A DNA stretch of 64,000 nt from Sipunculus nudus (taxonomy: Eukaryota > Annelida > Sipuncula > Golfingiida > Sipunculidae), in contig CM049315.1 of assembly GCA_026874595.1 (NCBI GenBank), positions 570,001 through 634,000 on the forward strand, read 5' to 3'. Position numbers and translations under genes: made by a program. Of the stretch, positions 1-13,017 are shown piece after piece. A model generated the notes under the pieces. The model did no database searches. It was not told the origin of the DNA and worked only from the letters and a program-made list of their open reading frames with translations. Numbering within the stretch: position 1 is the first letter of the stretch; each line of letters begins with the position of its first letter.

Positions 1-193
1 CCCTGTCAATCTGATCTTACATCGTCGGGAATTTATCCCGTTCTCTCCAAGCCCTGTCAATCTGATCTTACATCGTCGGGAATTTATCTCGTTCTCTCCA
101 AGCCCTGGCAATCTGATCTTACATCGTCGGGAATTTATCCCGTTCCCTCCAAGCCCTGTCAATCTGTTCTTTATGTCGTCGGGTTTACTACTC
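1..193. repeat. 51-bp tandem repeat, about 3.7 copies
   Basis: Three nearly identical 51-bp units start at 1, 52 and 103, each beginning CCCTG(T/G)CAATCTGATC and ending CTCCAAG. A fourth, diverged and truncated unit starts at 154. The array begins at base 1, so it probably continues outside the window. No coding or RNA role is visible. Confidence 0.95.
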
Positions 194-293
194 AATGAGT
201 GAATGCTTGATAATTATTAATTAATGATGATAACTGCTCATGTTCTACCTTAAACGTGCCCACACATGTACACACTCACTGTTTTTCGCATGC

Positions 294-296
<3 letters not shown>

Positions 297-347
<51 letters not shown>

Positions 348-453
348 TTGCTTTCTTTAAATCCTTTTCTGTCTGTATTACAACCCCCCCCCCCCCTCCT
401 TCCCCGTCTCTCTGCTTCTCTCAATCTTTCTGTGATTTTCGGTATATCTGTCA

Positions 454-491
<38 letters not shown>

Positions 492-492
492 T

Positions 493-523
<31 letters not shown>
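297..523. repeat. (CT)n microsatellites with a poly-C tract
   Basis: Two long CT dinucleotide runs (297-345 and 459-523, the second with a few interruptions) flank a 13-base C run at 384-396. The Leu/Ser-rich and Arg/Glu-rich open frames across this stretch, on both strands, are products of the dinucleotide repeat and not genes. Confidence 0.95.
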
Positions 524-3500
524 AGCCGCAATAGTAATGATCAATTATCTTCTGATGTTGATAATGGAGTAAATTTTAAGCAGGCTGAAGTCGATGCCAT
601 GAGTGTTGCTGGTTACGGGTAGACCATACCGGTTAGAAAAGTTTAGTGATAAACGACTGGCATGATTGGACACCAGGTGGAAATCGCTGCCATACTTTTT
701 TTCTCCCTCAGATTCTGGTAAAAGATCAGGCTAGAACTGAAAGTGTATTTATTTCCTCCATCCCAAGTGGTTCATTGTTTGTAAAAAAAACTTTGTGTTT
801 TAACTCTGAGTCTCTTTTTGCCTGTAGGTTTTCATCTTTTCCTTGTATGTTTCATATTGTTATAAAGTGTTTAAAAGATGGTATCTAGTGCGTTATTACA
901 TTCAGGATTATATAATAAAGTGTTATTGCTGGGGTTAGTGTGTCCCACATTCAGTGTCACGTGGACGAAAGGAACAAGTAGCTCACGAGGATGGCGCTTA
1001 AATTATTTAGCTTTAGATCTGAGTTCAAATGAGAGTGCCAAATAATGCACAGCACGTTTTGTAGCAACCACGACTTTCCCTACAGAATTTAAGAAATTTA
1101 AGATCTGTAAATGCACAATTGTGTCAATATAAGTTCGACAAAACGTACAGGCGCATTTTGACGGGGACATAGAAGTATACGTGATGGCGTCTTAAATGTA
1201 TTTCACTGTACTCTAGGCGTGGCTTCGGTTTTATTAAATTGATATATTAGTGTATAGAAGGTAGTTCCTTTAAAAACAAAGACAATTATTCAACAGCAAA
1301 TAAGCACTCAATTAAACAAAATAAAAACATTTTTAGACGAGAAATGTTAGCTGTAGTAGGTGTTTTGAGGAATAGTCACATAAACCTACCCTCATCGATA
1401 TTTTTTTCAGGTTCATTTATTAAATTTTCACTACCATGTTTTTTTTCAATACTTTCTTGGATTTTCAGTGCACACCACAGCATAAAAAGCCCCATATCAT
1501 CATGTAACATTTTCATATTCCCGTAATGAAATGTTAAAGACCGTCTGAGACGAGGTTCACTTAATCACGCTTTGTTAGTGGTAAACTGTGAGACGCATCC
1601 TACCTCCCGGGCGATGAACATAAGGACACAATGATCCAAACTCAACATCTCCTACACTGATGATAAAAATACATGAAAATACCCTGCAAGAAATTTTACT
1701 TTTCTCCACTCCAAGTGCATATTATTCAGTATATATTTATGTTAAAGTTTTTTTTGCTCAGTTTCACTTATCAAATGTAATCAATCATTCAATATCATAT
1801 TATGATGTAAGAATTTGATCATTTATGATGTAGGTAATTTTCAATATTTTTGACAATTCAAAGAGTAAATATGCAGCTGTACAGGATTTATTTATTTTGT
1901 ATGGATTATACCAATGGAAACTCTTAATGGCTGAGGTGGTAGTTATTGTCTAGGGCCTATAAAACCCACGCAAAAGAAACCTAAAGCCCATGAGTTTCAG
2001 GTATCATAAATGATATCAAACTTCTACATCATTCAACATAGGCTCTGCAAACTAAAATACCTTTTCCTAAAAATATTTAAAAAAAAATATTTTGTTCACT
2101 GTTTCGATTAAGTAATGCGCATGTAATTGTCATGTAAACTCTTAGTAAATGAAAGTTATCCTGTGCTGAAAGCTTTTACCCTTGGGCGTTGTTGATATAT
2201 GGTTATAATATAATTAGAGTTTACAACGTAGATGGCAACTTAATTAAATATCATTGTAAGAAGCGCTTATTAACTAAACCGCCGACGAAATAAAAAACGC
2301 GAAAAACCTATCCAAAGGAACTAACACCGGCTCGGTTCTTTGTACACCATTATATTAACTTTATGTTTTTACTCAAAAGCTATATCCGTTACCTTGATGG
2401 CCTGTTTGTATTTCCGTTCACAAAGTCCAGAGGTTAATTGTGACACAAGAAACCTGCCCGGAATGAGTAACATTTGTTGGTAATAAAACTGAACAAAAAT
2501 CGATGAAAGCCTGAAAGAAAGACTGGTATTCTTCTCAAAAGACTGGCATTCTGCTCATTAACAGAAGAAGACAAGGTGTATTTAGCAAGGGAATTTACTT
2601 CATAGAAACTTGTGTGGCACCAATCAAAAGCACTAAAAGATCGCATACCAATACCAACGCACCAGATGCAGCCGAGACAGGCCAATCGGAAACCAAGACA
2701 GTTCTCGAGACCGTTGGTTCCGAGACCAAGACAGAAACTTTAGATTCCGAAACCAAGACCAAAAGCGAGACTAAGGCATGCGCAACCTTAAGACAATATA
2801 AGCAGTTGGTACTTTATATCTCGCTACCTTGTCAAGAGACAAACTAGTAAACAGGGCGTGTGGACAGCTAACCTCTTGTTTGAGGAAGGAAAATGTTAAA
2901 CAGTTATCAGATCACTGATCTGTGCATTGTACGATACATACACGATAAGACCTGGATTTCTGTAGGTACTCCTAGTCCAGACCAGAATTGAGACCGAAAC
3001 CATTCTGCTTCGAAACCGAGACAAGGCAAAAAAGGGAAGAACTGATTTCATGACCTACAACATTATCCGCGTATCCTGATCACCCCAAACTTTAACCAAT
3101 ATACATAGAAAGATTCAGAAATCCTATTTTTTAAATAATAGCTTCATTTAATTTTTTAAAAAATCAGTTCCGTTTTCTGCACTTTTACCACCTGAAGACA
3201 GTGTGTCCCTAGTTAGCGGTCATGACAGGCTAACTGTGTAAGTATGTTTGCAGCTACAGGTAGGTACAACACCACTCTCAAAGCGGCTACCGGGTCTTCT
3301 CTTGATAATCGCCCGCTCTCCAGTTTTGTCCCGGTTCCTTGCGTCACAAGTCCCGCAAGACTTCTCCGCAAATCAGCACCACTATCCGTCTGTTCCGCTG
3401 TCACAGACATCGAATTACAGTAGACAAGTACCAAGGCATAACGTAGTGAATAAAAAAACTATTCAAAGCGAAACACAGACAGACATAGACATGTTGGCGC

Positions 3501-4540
3501 CAGCTTAACACCAGTTGATAAGGAGATCGTCGTACAAGAACGGCTTCTCACAACTTAAGAAAGGAACACCAAAGGTGCAGGCGTTCTGTACTGATCGCAA
3601 ATCTCTGATGTCGATATCAAACAAACCAGCTGCTACTTCTAACCTAGCTTCCCTCACTGATGGCTAAACATATACATTAATATAATCCGCAAACAATTAA
3701 CTGATCTTATTCTGTATATTTGAATATGAAAAACTCTTTCAATTTTAAACATGCGGCAACCGCTCTCGTCGATATTTTATCATAGCGGGTTTGGCACAGG
3801 TATAATATTCAGAACGAGTGTGACATGTTTTGAATCGATGCATGAACGATAGTTAGTCTGTAAAAATATACCATCGTAACACTAAACGATTCTGGTATTT
3901 TGATTGAGAGATTAAAAATTTAACGTAAACGAACGTACATTGCATAATACAGATGCAAGAATTCCGAGCCAATGAAAGACCAAATTATTATGTGCATAAT
4001 TAGTTCCAAATGGGCATCTCGTCAGAATATTAAAGCATACACATTTCCTTTATGTTTATATTTAGCGCATAGTTATGCTTATTAAAACAAGGGACCCATG
4101 GGTCACGGCGCTCAGCTGATCGTGATTGGATTATAAATGTTTTTCCACTGTGATACTATATCGAGTCGAGAAAGCTTATTAATATCATGGACATGTTGGG
4201 CTATTATAAAGGAATGTAATGTAATATGTGAGTAAATGATAAATGAAATTACCTGACTGATGGATTAATAGAGTAAAATATAGTGGTTTATTTTTATTTA
4301 TTTAGGAGGGGTTGAAAATCGTGATATATGTGAGCAAATATGAATGCAATGACAGCAGTAATAAGCAGTAGTAGAATGATGATAAGGCTATTTGTTGAAG
4401 GATCTAAAGTGTATGGTAGTCTGCAAGCTTTCAATTTGACAGATATGAAGTTATGGTTAACTATGCAAAATCTAAAAAGTAGCATAGCCTAGAATAAGAA
4501 TTAATCAAATACAGAAAATAATAACATTCATCTAGTTTAT
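524..4540. other. No recognisable gene; AT-rich sequence
   Basis: Open frames here are at most about 86 codons, with no domain I recognise and no convincing exon structure. The one local irregularity is 2690-2800 and again 2980-3025, where a short motif close to CCGAGACCAAGAC recurs. It produces a Thr/Glu/Lys-rich frame (2614-2847) that is better read as a simple repeat than as a gene. Confidence 0.6.
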
Positions 4541-4734
4541 GCACCATCTGGGGGGGGGGGAGTGCAGGGCAGAGGGGAAGCCTGTTGGTAGTGGCCAAGC
4601 TTAGCCAAGGCAAGCTGCCTGGGGTGGGTTACATAATGCAAGTGAAGGCTGTACTACTAGGTGGGCTAGATGTAAACAACACTTGACATGGTCTATGAAA
4701 ACGTGAATAAAAGCTATTCTTTCTAATCAATTTC

Positions 4735-5960
4735 TTTGAAATTTCAGATTTTAAAAGATTAAATCCTTATGTTTATATGCTGTGAAAATTAAATCAACAG
4801 TGCCAAAGTTGGACAAAATTTAAGGTATTGATTTTTTATTTATGCAAATAACTTGAAAAAATTGCAAAATTCATATCTAATTTTGGGTAAACAATTGAAT
4901 CTTGATTAAATAAAGTTATATTCCTGAAAAAAAGTCTCTAGGTTCAGCAATTCTCACGTTAGGTGAGTAAATAAATTTCCTTTTTTTTTTTTAAAAAACT
5001 GCATTATATTTTGGCCCATAACTTCAAAATAATACCCAATACTGACCTAATTTTTGATCTGTTCATAGAAAATGTATGAAAGAATGTGAATACTAAATAT
5101 GATCAAAAACAGATCAGTGGTTTTGATATTAGGCAGCCTTGAAGTGTAACAATGGTTTTTTTTATGGAAAACGGAGGTTTTTCCTTAATATCTCGAAGGA
5201 ACGAAGTCCTAATGATCTAATTTTCGGTTTGGTAGGAGATTTTGGGGACATCTAAAAATATGCCAACAGCCTGGGGAGCATAGAGATGTGCACTGAATGA
5301 CCTATAGTCATCAAAGTGGACTGCTTGACAATGTAAGGGAATACAACAAGAGCCTCTAAAAAATTCAATAACTAGCCTAATTTTGCAGCTTTTATTTTCA
5401 AATTTCAGATTTTAACAGATTAAATCCTTATGTGTACATGCTGTGAAAATTAAATCCACAGTACTTACAGGAAAAAAACGTGCCGTGGCCAAAGTTGGGC
5501 AAAATTTAAGGTACCAATTTTATATTTTTGCCAATATTTAAAAATATTTAACAGATTTGATCTAATTTTTGGTATACAATTAAATTTTGATTAATTAAAG
5601 TTGTATTACTGAAAAAAGTCCCTACCTTTAACACTTTTGGTCTTAAGTGATCAAATATCTTTCCTGATTTTTTTACAAAGTCCATTATGTTTGGGCCCAT
5701 AACTTTTTTTAAATTAAACAATACTGACTTAATTTCTGGCATGTACATAGGAACTATATAGAGGAATATTTATGGTAAATATGAAGAAAACCAGATGAGT
5801 GGTTATGATATTAGGTAGTCCTGAAGTGTAAAAATAGATTTCTAATAAAAAATTGAGGTTTTTCCCTAATATTTCGAAGGAACGTAGTCCTATTGACCCA
5901 ATTTTTGGCATGGTAGGAGATTTTAGGGACATCTAACTGTATGCCGAATTTCAGATTTGT
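4735..5960. repeat. Degenerate two-copy tandem duplication, about 0.66-kb unit
   Basis: The stretch starting near 4739 recurs about 660 bp later starting near 5400. Shared landmarks in the same order are CAGATTTTAAAAGATTAAATCC, reduced here to the common stem AGATTAAATCCTTATG; AAGTTGG(A/G)CAAAATTTAAGG; the frame CCCATAACTT; TGAAGTGTAA; and GGTAGGAGATTTT(G/A)GGGACATCT. Copies differ by many substitutions and indels, so the duplication or the underlying dispersed repeat is old. The second copy runs directly into the GGAC-rich module at 5985. Confidence 0.8.
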
Positions 5961-5984
5961 AGGTCCAACGGTGTCGAAACGTGC

Positions 5985-6100
5985 CAGTCTTACGGACGGA
6001 CATCCAGACGGACAGACGGACGGACGGACAGACAGACGGACGGACGACGGACAATGGACCACGACTATAGCTCAGTTGACTTATAGTCAGCTGAGCTAAA
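5985..6100. repeat. GGAC-rich stretch followed by a terminal hairpin
   Basis: Repeated ACGGACGG/ACAGACGG units (about 5993-6051) lead into an imperfect palindrome. TAGCTCAGTTGAC (6068-6080) pairs with GTCAGCTGAGCTA (6086-6098) with one mismatch around a 5-base loop. I associate this combination with a common dispersed repeat in bivalve genomes. The Ser/Val/Pro/Cys-rich frames read through it on the minus strand are repeat artefacts. It may be the 3' end of a non-autonomous transposon. Confidence 0.7.
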
Positions 6101-6444
6101 AACCACAAAGATCTATTTGTGAGTCCTGTCAAAAAGTTCCAAAAAAATCATTGCAGCATAAGAAAGCTATCTGGAATTAGAAACCTTTGCAAGTAATAAA
6201 ATCTAACAAAAGTTCAACAAGAAATTGCCAAATGCTTTGAAGTTAGATTGATATCTGACTCTTGTAAAAGGAGGAAAAATGTAACCATGAGAAAGTACTT
6301 CTAGTAAAGGTAATTTCCTGCTTCTTATATATGAAGCACATAACAGAAAATAAGCTGGTTTATGCTCTGGTGTTAGGAAAACATTAATTAAGTTTAGCTG
6401 GTTCTTCAGGGTTTTATCTAAGGTCCACCTCAGCTTTGTTTCTG

Positions 6445-6650
6445 TATATATATATATATATATAGTCGAGGGGTAAAACATTCGGCTGTCTCCATTGGCA
6501 ACCAGCGGTTTGATCCTCGGCGTGGCTATGACAGTGGGTTGCAGTCGGTGCCCGTCCAAGGCCGATTTTTTTTTTCGGACTCTCTGGTTTCCTCCACCTG
6601 TAACGAAAAAAGTGGGGAACGTAAGCTCCTTCTAAATCCATCCCTGCAGA
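6445..6650 (+). mobile_element. tRNA-derived SINE candidate after a (TA)10 tract
   Basis: Right after (TA)10 (6445-6464) comes a tRNA-like head that contains GGTTTGATCCT near 6509-6519, one step from the RNA polymerase III B box GGTTCGANNCC. A body with GCAGTCGGTGCCCG and GGACTCTCTGGTTTCCTCC follows. The A box is weak and the cloverleaf T stem does not pair well, so this is a worn copy. The body resembles conserved central domains of metazoan SINEs, but I cannot name the family. Confidence 0.5.
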
Positions 6651-6655
6651 TGACC

Positions 6656-8480
6656 TATTCCGTTTATATATTAATAAATTATAGGACTAATATTGAGATT
6701 CCAATCTAAGCTGAATGGAAGAAAGATACAAATGTGTGTTTCGTATAAAAGAGATCGATCATGTTGTCAGTACGTTCATGTGTACATATTACTATGCGGT
6801 TAATAAACATCACTATGAACGTAACAAATAGCTAAAAAACGATCTTTCACGAAAAATGTATCAAGGGTGCTTGAAGTTTTCAAAAGGTAATCTTAACAGT
6901 TTTGATTTTCCAAACAGTACCACACGAATTCATCTCGGATTATCTGTTATCATCTCCGTCTATCTGATTGTCTAGAACCATGTGAACGTTTAACCTTATC
7001 TAACATTTTCCTCTGACTACAAATATGTATCTTTGAATATCAAAGTAGTGCCAATCACACAATGGTTTCCAAGGAAATGGGCTTTACTCTATAGTCTGAC
7101 ATTTATTTTTTCCCATTTGTTTCTGTTAGGTAACACGATGTTAAGATTACGAGCGTTTACTTCGATATCGATGATACAGGAGGAATGGCCATTGCGGTGT
7201 AGTTTTCTGTCTGAATGGCATCGCGACTCAGAGTAAGCCTTATTCTTCCATATCGTTTTCACGACTGCAAATAACCCTCAGATTAAATTCTACCGGCGCC
7301 AAGTGATAAGCGCGTATAGGTTATATGAATAACCAAAGCATATCCCCATATACAGACTTTAATATCCCAATACACAAACTTCCATGTCCACCATACACAG
7401 AATTTATTTCACTCTCAATGATTAACTAAGAATCACCTAATGGCCCAGACATAATGATATTCAGATTAAACCATTCGTTTAGCATAAGAACGTATGAAAT
7501 ACACTTTTGCACTTCTAGTAATATGGTAATGAGGTGTAACTGATCCTTAATCCAAGCTGGCTTGTCTGACGCCCAGGTGTCCCGGCACTTCGGTGGACAT
7601 TTTTATTGGCGGAACGACCATAATCCTGAAATTACGCTCCATCTCTCGATTCACTCAAGGCAATTAAACGGAAACACTGCGGGCTGATGGCAAGATAAAA
7701 CATCAACAACCTCAGGGCCTCAGTCCGGTTTAGAATGAATTAATTACTACAGGTGCGTTGACTTCATCGTAAACTACATGTCATCACGGACAAATTGATT
7801 TCCAAATCAAGTCTGAACCTGTTTTCAAGGTTACCACCTAACTGTTAAAAAGATTATCTCTTCACTGATGATAAGTTAATCAGAGAAAAACGCAATGGAT
7901 ACAAGATTAAGAGCTTCAATCAATTTCGGGGAAAATGAAACATGGCAAAATGTTAATTATTTGTGTTAATCCTAATTACAATTTGATTCGGAACAATATC
8001 TGCATGGACAGATTAAAGATTTGAACATAAATGCTAAAGTAAAACATAAAAAAAGTAAAATGTATTCAAAAGTCTATATGGATAACAGGACAAATATTTT
8101 TCGTCTACGTCTCTTATTTAACCTTCCTCGTCTTTTTTTTTTAACTGGGATAAATAAAAATAAAACTATTTGTCATTCGTGGGACGTAAGGTCTGTTCTA
8201 CTACATGTATATGGTGTGGTTTTTAATAAGTTGATTGGCTCCCACATCACGCCGGCCGGCTACTTTTTTTTTAATTTTACACGTAGGACATGGGTCCTAT
8301 TCCAGGACCCGGAGTGTGATGAGAGAATGCGAGTGATTTAACGAGGAGAGGGAAACCTGGGTTTTGTTTTTTAAATGTCTTTTAAATAATACAGTTCAAG
8401 TGGCCTGGCCGCATTAACTAGGTCCTGTGAAAGTGCTTTCAGTATAGCGGACTCCATTCTAAAATACTCAGCTAAGGTCC
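6656..8480. other. No recognisable gene
   Basis: Open frames are short (67 codons at 7033-7236 and 106 codons at 8021-8341) and lack any motif I can assign. I see no tRNA fold, repeat or exon-like block. Confidence 0.5.
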
Positions 8481-8485
8481 TGCGA

Positions 8486-8541
8486 GAGAAAAAAAAAAAA
8501 AATTGACGCGAGAGAGAGAGAGAGGGAGAGAGAGAGAGAGA
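8486..8541. repeat. Poly-A and (GA)n microsatellite
   Basis: A run of A (about 8489-8503) is followed shortly by GA dinucleotides (about 8512-8541) with few interruptions. It could be the worn tail of a retroelement, but no body can be attached to it. Confidence 0.85.
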
Positions 8542-8939
8542 CCGACCGACAGTTAGAGAACTGGGGCTATACGTCATTCAAACGAACTGAAGGAATAAAA
8601 ACACTTTATTTTTTTCATTGAGAGAGTGTTTGCTTTCATTCATATGCAATGTCTTTACATACACATATCACACATCCCGTAATATACAAGTTGTTTTCGG
8701 AAAGTAGGCCTTACTTGGGAGTGGCAAGGGAACAGTGGCGTCAATTTATGTTTCGGGGAGAGAAGATGACTCGCGGGTGTTCATTAGACCGTATTCAATT
8801 TTTTTAATTGCACAAAAATGCATATACATTACATACATAAACACATAATACTCTCACAGACACAGGTTAAGCAAAATGAACGAATAATAAGAATAATAGT
8901 AGTAATAATAATAGGAAAAAAATCAAACTTTTTACAAAC

Positions 8940-10000
8940 ATAAACCTTTCTCAATAAATAGTTACTGTATATAGGCAGGAAAGTTTATTGATTTATTTAT
9001 TAGATGAAACATATTATAGGACTATGAGCTCAGCAACAATTCGGAGTAATGCGATATCCATATTTACAACATCTATAGTATTTTTACGGGGAAGAGCAAG
9101 TAAATCTTTCTGTATATTATTCTATGGCAATAGAGAAAATCTTAAACTGGACTCAGTAGTAATTATCGACCGAACAGGATGGGATACGGACGACGGAAAT
9201 TTGACGCTGATACTGACATACTCATTAAACTCGTCACATGATATTTCGCAATCGGCAGGTTTTACTGATGAAGACCCACGTAATATTTTTCTAAGAGCAT
9301 TCCACTTACCTTTAATGTCATTGTAATTATTATCAATATTATATATGTTTTCATGTTTCTAATTTTTCTTTACGTTAGGAAGAGGGTGTGGCATCTATGT
9401 AAATTGCGGGTTAGGTTATCGCTATTAGAGAAGATCTGAAAGGGGCATGTTTATTACAAATATTTAATTTAAGAAATCAGTTTTCCAGCTATTCCATGCA
9501 TTTTCGATTTCTGACTCCTTGAATAGATTCTTCAGTATGATAAATGTCATCATGGTAAGCCTTGATTAAAGTTGCGGAAGTTTCTTGATTTTTATTATTG
9601 TTTTTCAAAGATAATAATATGTAAACTAAATAGTGATCACTCTTAGTGATTTGTAAGATATCCGTAGTTATTTGTCTCTTGGGAATATTTGAGAAAATTA
9701 AATTTATCGATTTGAGATTTTACTAACTGCTTGAGGTGGACATTACATAATCACTGGTCAAAAACATCATTTGATCTTTCTGTTTTTCTTACATCGATGT
9801 TAAAATGTCCGAGAATTAATACTGGTAAGTGGTATTTTATTGATTCCTCAATCACATCGGTGATCTTATTTAATAAGCATTTGTGAGATGACGGTGGTCT
9901 GTAAATTGAAGGCAAAACAATACTGCGTTGAGCGCATTTACTTTACAAAGACAGATTCAATATTGATGATTGTTGTCCATCGCATAACACTGGATTTAAA
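8940..10000 (-). pseudogene. Worn LINE relic: endonuclease and start of the RT region
   Basis: Read on the minus strand, the stretch 9990-9780 gives IVLPSIYRPPSS and, 28 residues later, LILGHFNIDV. These are the YRPP and GDFN motifs of an apurinic-type LINE endonuclease, with H in place of D in the second. Further on, 9640-9620 gives SDHYLV, the usual endonuclease C-terminal SDH motif. About 9326-9240 gives NDIKGKWNALRKIL and CDEFNEYV, typical of the linker before RT, and near 9050-8990 a stretch like the first RT block follows. Stops and frameshifts are frequent, so the copy is dead. The rest of RT is missing at the left end. Confidence 0.75.
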
Positions 10001-10010
10001 GCATCATCAA

Positions 10011-10656
10011 CATATAAAGGCAACAAACTCATCCTTCCTGGCGGTCACGATCGCGCTGGAAAATTTGATACCAAGAAATACAAAGTTCTTCATAAGTTAT
10101 TCAGTTATATATTATAATTCACATTGTCATGTTTCATTTTACTATATGGCTTTAGGCTTTCACTTTAATACGAGATCATAGAATTCATCACATTTCTGAA
10201 AGATACTTATTATATTTAGGTGTATGAAACAGGTCTCCTTGTATTACGAATCATATAATGGGTTGGTTTGATCAGTTGTGTTATTACATATCTGATTGAC
10301 TGTGTCAATATAAGTGAGAGCAGGCGTGTCAAAGTGGGATTCAGTAGCAAATTCCATAACATTTGTATTTATTATCTCATTCTTTGGGATTTATCTTTGT
10401 GAAAATTTTAGTACGGTCTACACACTTTTCAGCTGTCATCATATTAGTCCTGGCACTCTATGGAAAATATACAACTTCCTTAAAAAATGGCATTAGAATT
10501 GAAAAAAAAGTTGGGCAGATAGGCCAACAGGTGTAGAATAACATTTCAAAAGTTTACAAGCGTGGAACAGGATAAAATTGCCAAATAAATATGAATACCG
10601 GACAAGACATATTTCTACACTGCTGCGACACTGGACAGATACTGCGTTTTTTGTAT

Positions 10657-10660
<4 letters not shown>
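10011..10660. other. No recognisable gene
   Basis: AT-rich sequence with only short open frames. It separates the LINE relic from the (TA) tract that precedes the Penelope-like element. Confidence 0.5.

Positions 10661-10661
<1 letters not shown>

Positions 10662-10704
<43 letters not shown>
10662..10704. repeat. (TA)n microsatellite at the left end of the Penelope-like element
   Basis: An uninterrupted TA run that abuts the left inverted terminal repeat without any spacer. Confidence 0.95.
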
Positions 10705-10715
<11 letters not shown>

Positions 10716-10800
10716 TTACGACAATGTTCAGTTACACATTAACACGTGTTTTCATGCATTTGCAATCTTCAGATGTGATCTGTCAACGGTTGGTGCGCTT
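10705..10800 (+). repeat. Left inverted terminal repeat of the Penelope-like element
   Basis: It starts ATAGTGATAATTTACGA and ends CGGTTGGTGCGCTT. It matches the reverse complement of 13018-13113 along its whole length with about four mismatches, so the two ends are far better preserved than the coding frame would suggest. Confidence 0.93.
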
Positions 10801-10864
10801 ATGTAATCAAACCGCTCCTTACCAAGTCGAGCACTATTTAGTAGTTCGGACCCATGAGAAGAAA

Positions 10865-12995
10865 ATGGATCGCGCACAGTTCAAATATTCCATGAAGAAT
10901 ATACCCATACCTCCAAAACACATCTACATCAGGGCATTGATTGAGAAAGTGGAGAGCGTGATAAAACGGATGCGCTGGAGGGCCTTCCACTTCCTCCATA
11001 AGGAAGACCAGAAAGAGATTAAGATGAACCGGAAAAACACACAAAAATTCGGACTCAAAACTAAAAGAAACCCACCGCAGATCCCCGAGATCAAATCCTC
11101 CGAGGATGACCTGAAATGGTTGAGAACATCAATTATAGAAACGTAAACAACAGTTTCCATAGACAGTTGAGGACAGACATAAAAAACATCAACTCTTCAC
11201 GCAAAGTCTACGTGCAAGCCGACAAAACAAGGAATGGACAAAATGGACACCTCGACATACAACAAACTGTTAACAGACAATATAACCGCAAAATACAAGA
11301 AAGTCAATCAGGATTACGTAACCAACATCAACAAGAATCGGCACAGAATCGCCACTGGGTTAAACATCGACGACAGGATCGACAATATGACAGAAAAACA
11401 GGCCTTCCTGACACTCAAAGACCATAAACCCAACTTTACCACTAATCCCAGCTGCCGCCTTATCAACCCAGCCAAAAGTGAGATGGGGAGACCAAGCAAG
11501 ATCATCCTTGAATCTATCAACAGGTCAATCAGGACAGCAACCTCGGTAAACCAGTGGAAAAGCACGGCTAACGTACTGGACTGGTTCAAAAACATCCCAG
11601 ATAAAAAATCCTACACATTCATCATGTTTGACATCATCGAATTTTACCCCTCCATTACCAAAAAACTACTCACGGACGCTATAAAATGGGCAAAACAAAC
11701 AACGAAAATCTCAGACCTAGATATAGAAGTGAAAATGCACTCACGAGAGTCCATCCTTTTTAACAACGGCATGGCATGGGCAAAGAAGGGCACCACAGAA
11801 AATTTTGATGTAAACATGGGAAGTCTAAATGGGGCGGAGGTGTGCGAACTAGTTGGCCTCTACATTCTCAACAGACTCATCCGCCACTTCGACAAACAGT
11901 CAATTAGATTGTACCGAGACGACGGGCTTGCGGTGTTCAAGAACATCACGGCAAGGACCTCAACAAAAATTACATAAAAATTAAAAGAACTGTTCTCTGA
12001 GTACGGCCTTAGAATCACCACAGAAGTAAGCAAACATTTCGTAAATTACCTGGATGTTACACTCAACCTTCAGACGCGCAGCCACAAGCCATACAGAAAA
12101 CCCAACGACCGACCCCTGTACGTTAACACAAGTTCAAACCACCCCCCAACAGTACTAAAACAAATCCCTGCCGGAGTTTCAAGACGCATTTCCCAGCTTT
12201 CAAGTAGCAGAGACGCTTTCGTCAATACAAAACAAGTGTATACCGTCGCACTAGAATCATGCGGGTACCGTCAGCAGGCCCAGGAAATGACATACCAACC
12301 ACCACCATCAAGACCAAAAGAACAAAAAATGTCGGAGGCGGAACATTCTCTGGTTTAATCCACCATTTAGTTTAAATGTGAAAACGAATGTTGCTAGTAA
12401 ATTTTTAAATTTCTAAAAAAGCATTTCCCGCCCGGCAACATACTACACAAAATATTCAATAAGAACACTGTTAAAGTCAGCTACAGCACCATGGCCAGCA
12501 TGCAAAATATAATTAAGAAACACAACAAACAACTACTTTGCGACAACAACACAACAAAAAACAGCGGATGGAACTGCCGGAACAAATCAGAATGCCCCCT
12601 TAGGAGCATGCCTTCAAGCCGGCATTGTCTATGCCGCCACGGTCAATACGCCAACCACCGAGAAGACATATATAGGACTTGCTGGTACCGATTTCAAATC
12701 ACGGTACAGAAACCACAAAAAATCATTTAATCACCAAAAATATGAAAAAGATTCCGAACTCTCAAAGTACATTTGGCTAGAGAAGGATCAAAACACCCCA
12801 TATTCAATCAGCTGGCGGGTTCTCAAAAGCGCACCTCCGAGAAAGCTCCGCAATGGCACTTGTAATCTCTGCTTCGAAGAAAAGGTACAAATAATAACAT
12901 TCCCGAAGTCACAAAGGCTAAACAAAAGATCAGAAATCATTTTGAAATGCAGGCATAATCCTGATCCCCGAACATTCCCACCTGACCATGGCTGA
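10865..12995 (+). pseudogene. Penelope-like RT and GIY-YIG endonuclease, frameshifted
   Basis: From ATG 10865 the frame gives KNIPIPPKHIYIRALIEKVE and a basic N-terminal region. It continues through frame changes near 11110 and 11225 into the RT: LTLKDHKPN (about 11420), PSCRLINPAKSEMG, FDIIEFYPSI (about 11630) and the catalytic YRDD at 11912-11923. A stop at about 11975 interrupts the palm, and the frame then resumes with NYLDVTLNL and SNHPPTVLKQIP. Further shifts occur near 12300, 12415 and 12600. The C-terminal endonuclease is clear: GIVYAATV at 12621 and YIGLAGTDFKSRYRNH at 12669, then CNLC and KCRH metal-ligand-like residues and a stop at 12993-12995. In this family the RT copies the RNA and the GIY-YIG domain nicks the target. 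This copy cannot make the full protein. Confidence 0.9.
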
Positions 12996-13017
12996 GTGCA
13001 CCAACACATGATTCCAT

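Noticed and set aside
240-622. Ser/Leu-rich and Arg/Glu-rich frames near the left edge
   Set aside because: Direct translation of (CT)n and (GA)n dinucleotide repeats.
2614-2847. Thr/Glu/Lys-rich 77-codon frame
   Set aside because: It rests on a short imperfect repeat of GAGACCAAGAC and has no homology pattern.
5811-6132. Frames with SVRPSVCPS repeats
   Set aside because: Read-through of the GGAC-rich dispersed repeat, not a conserved protein.
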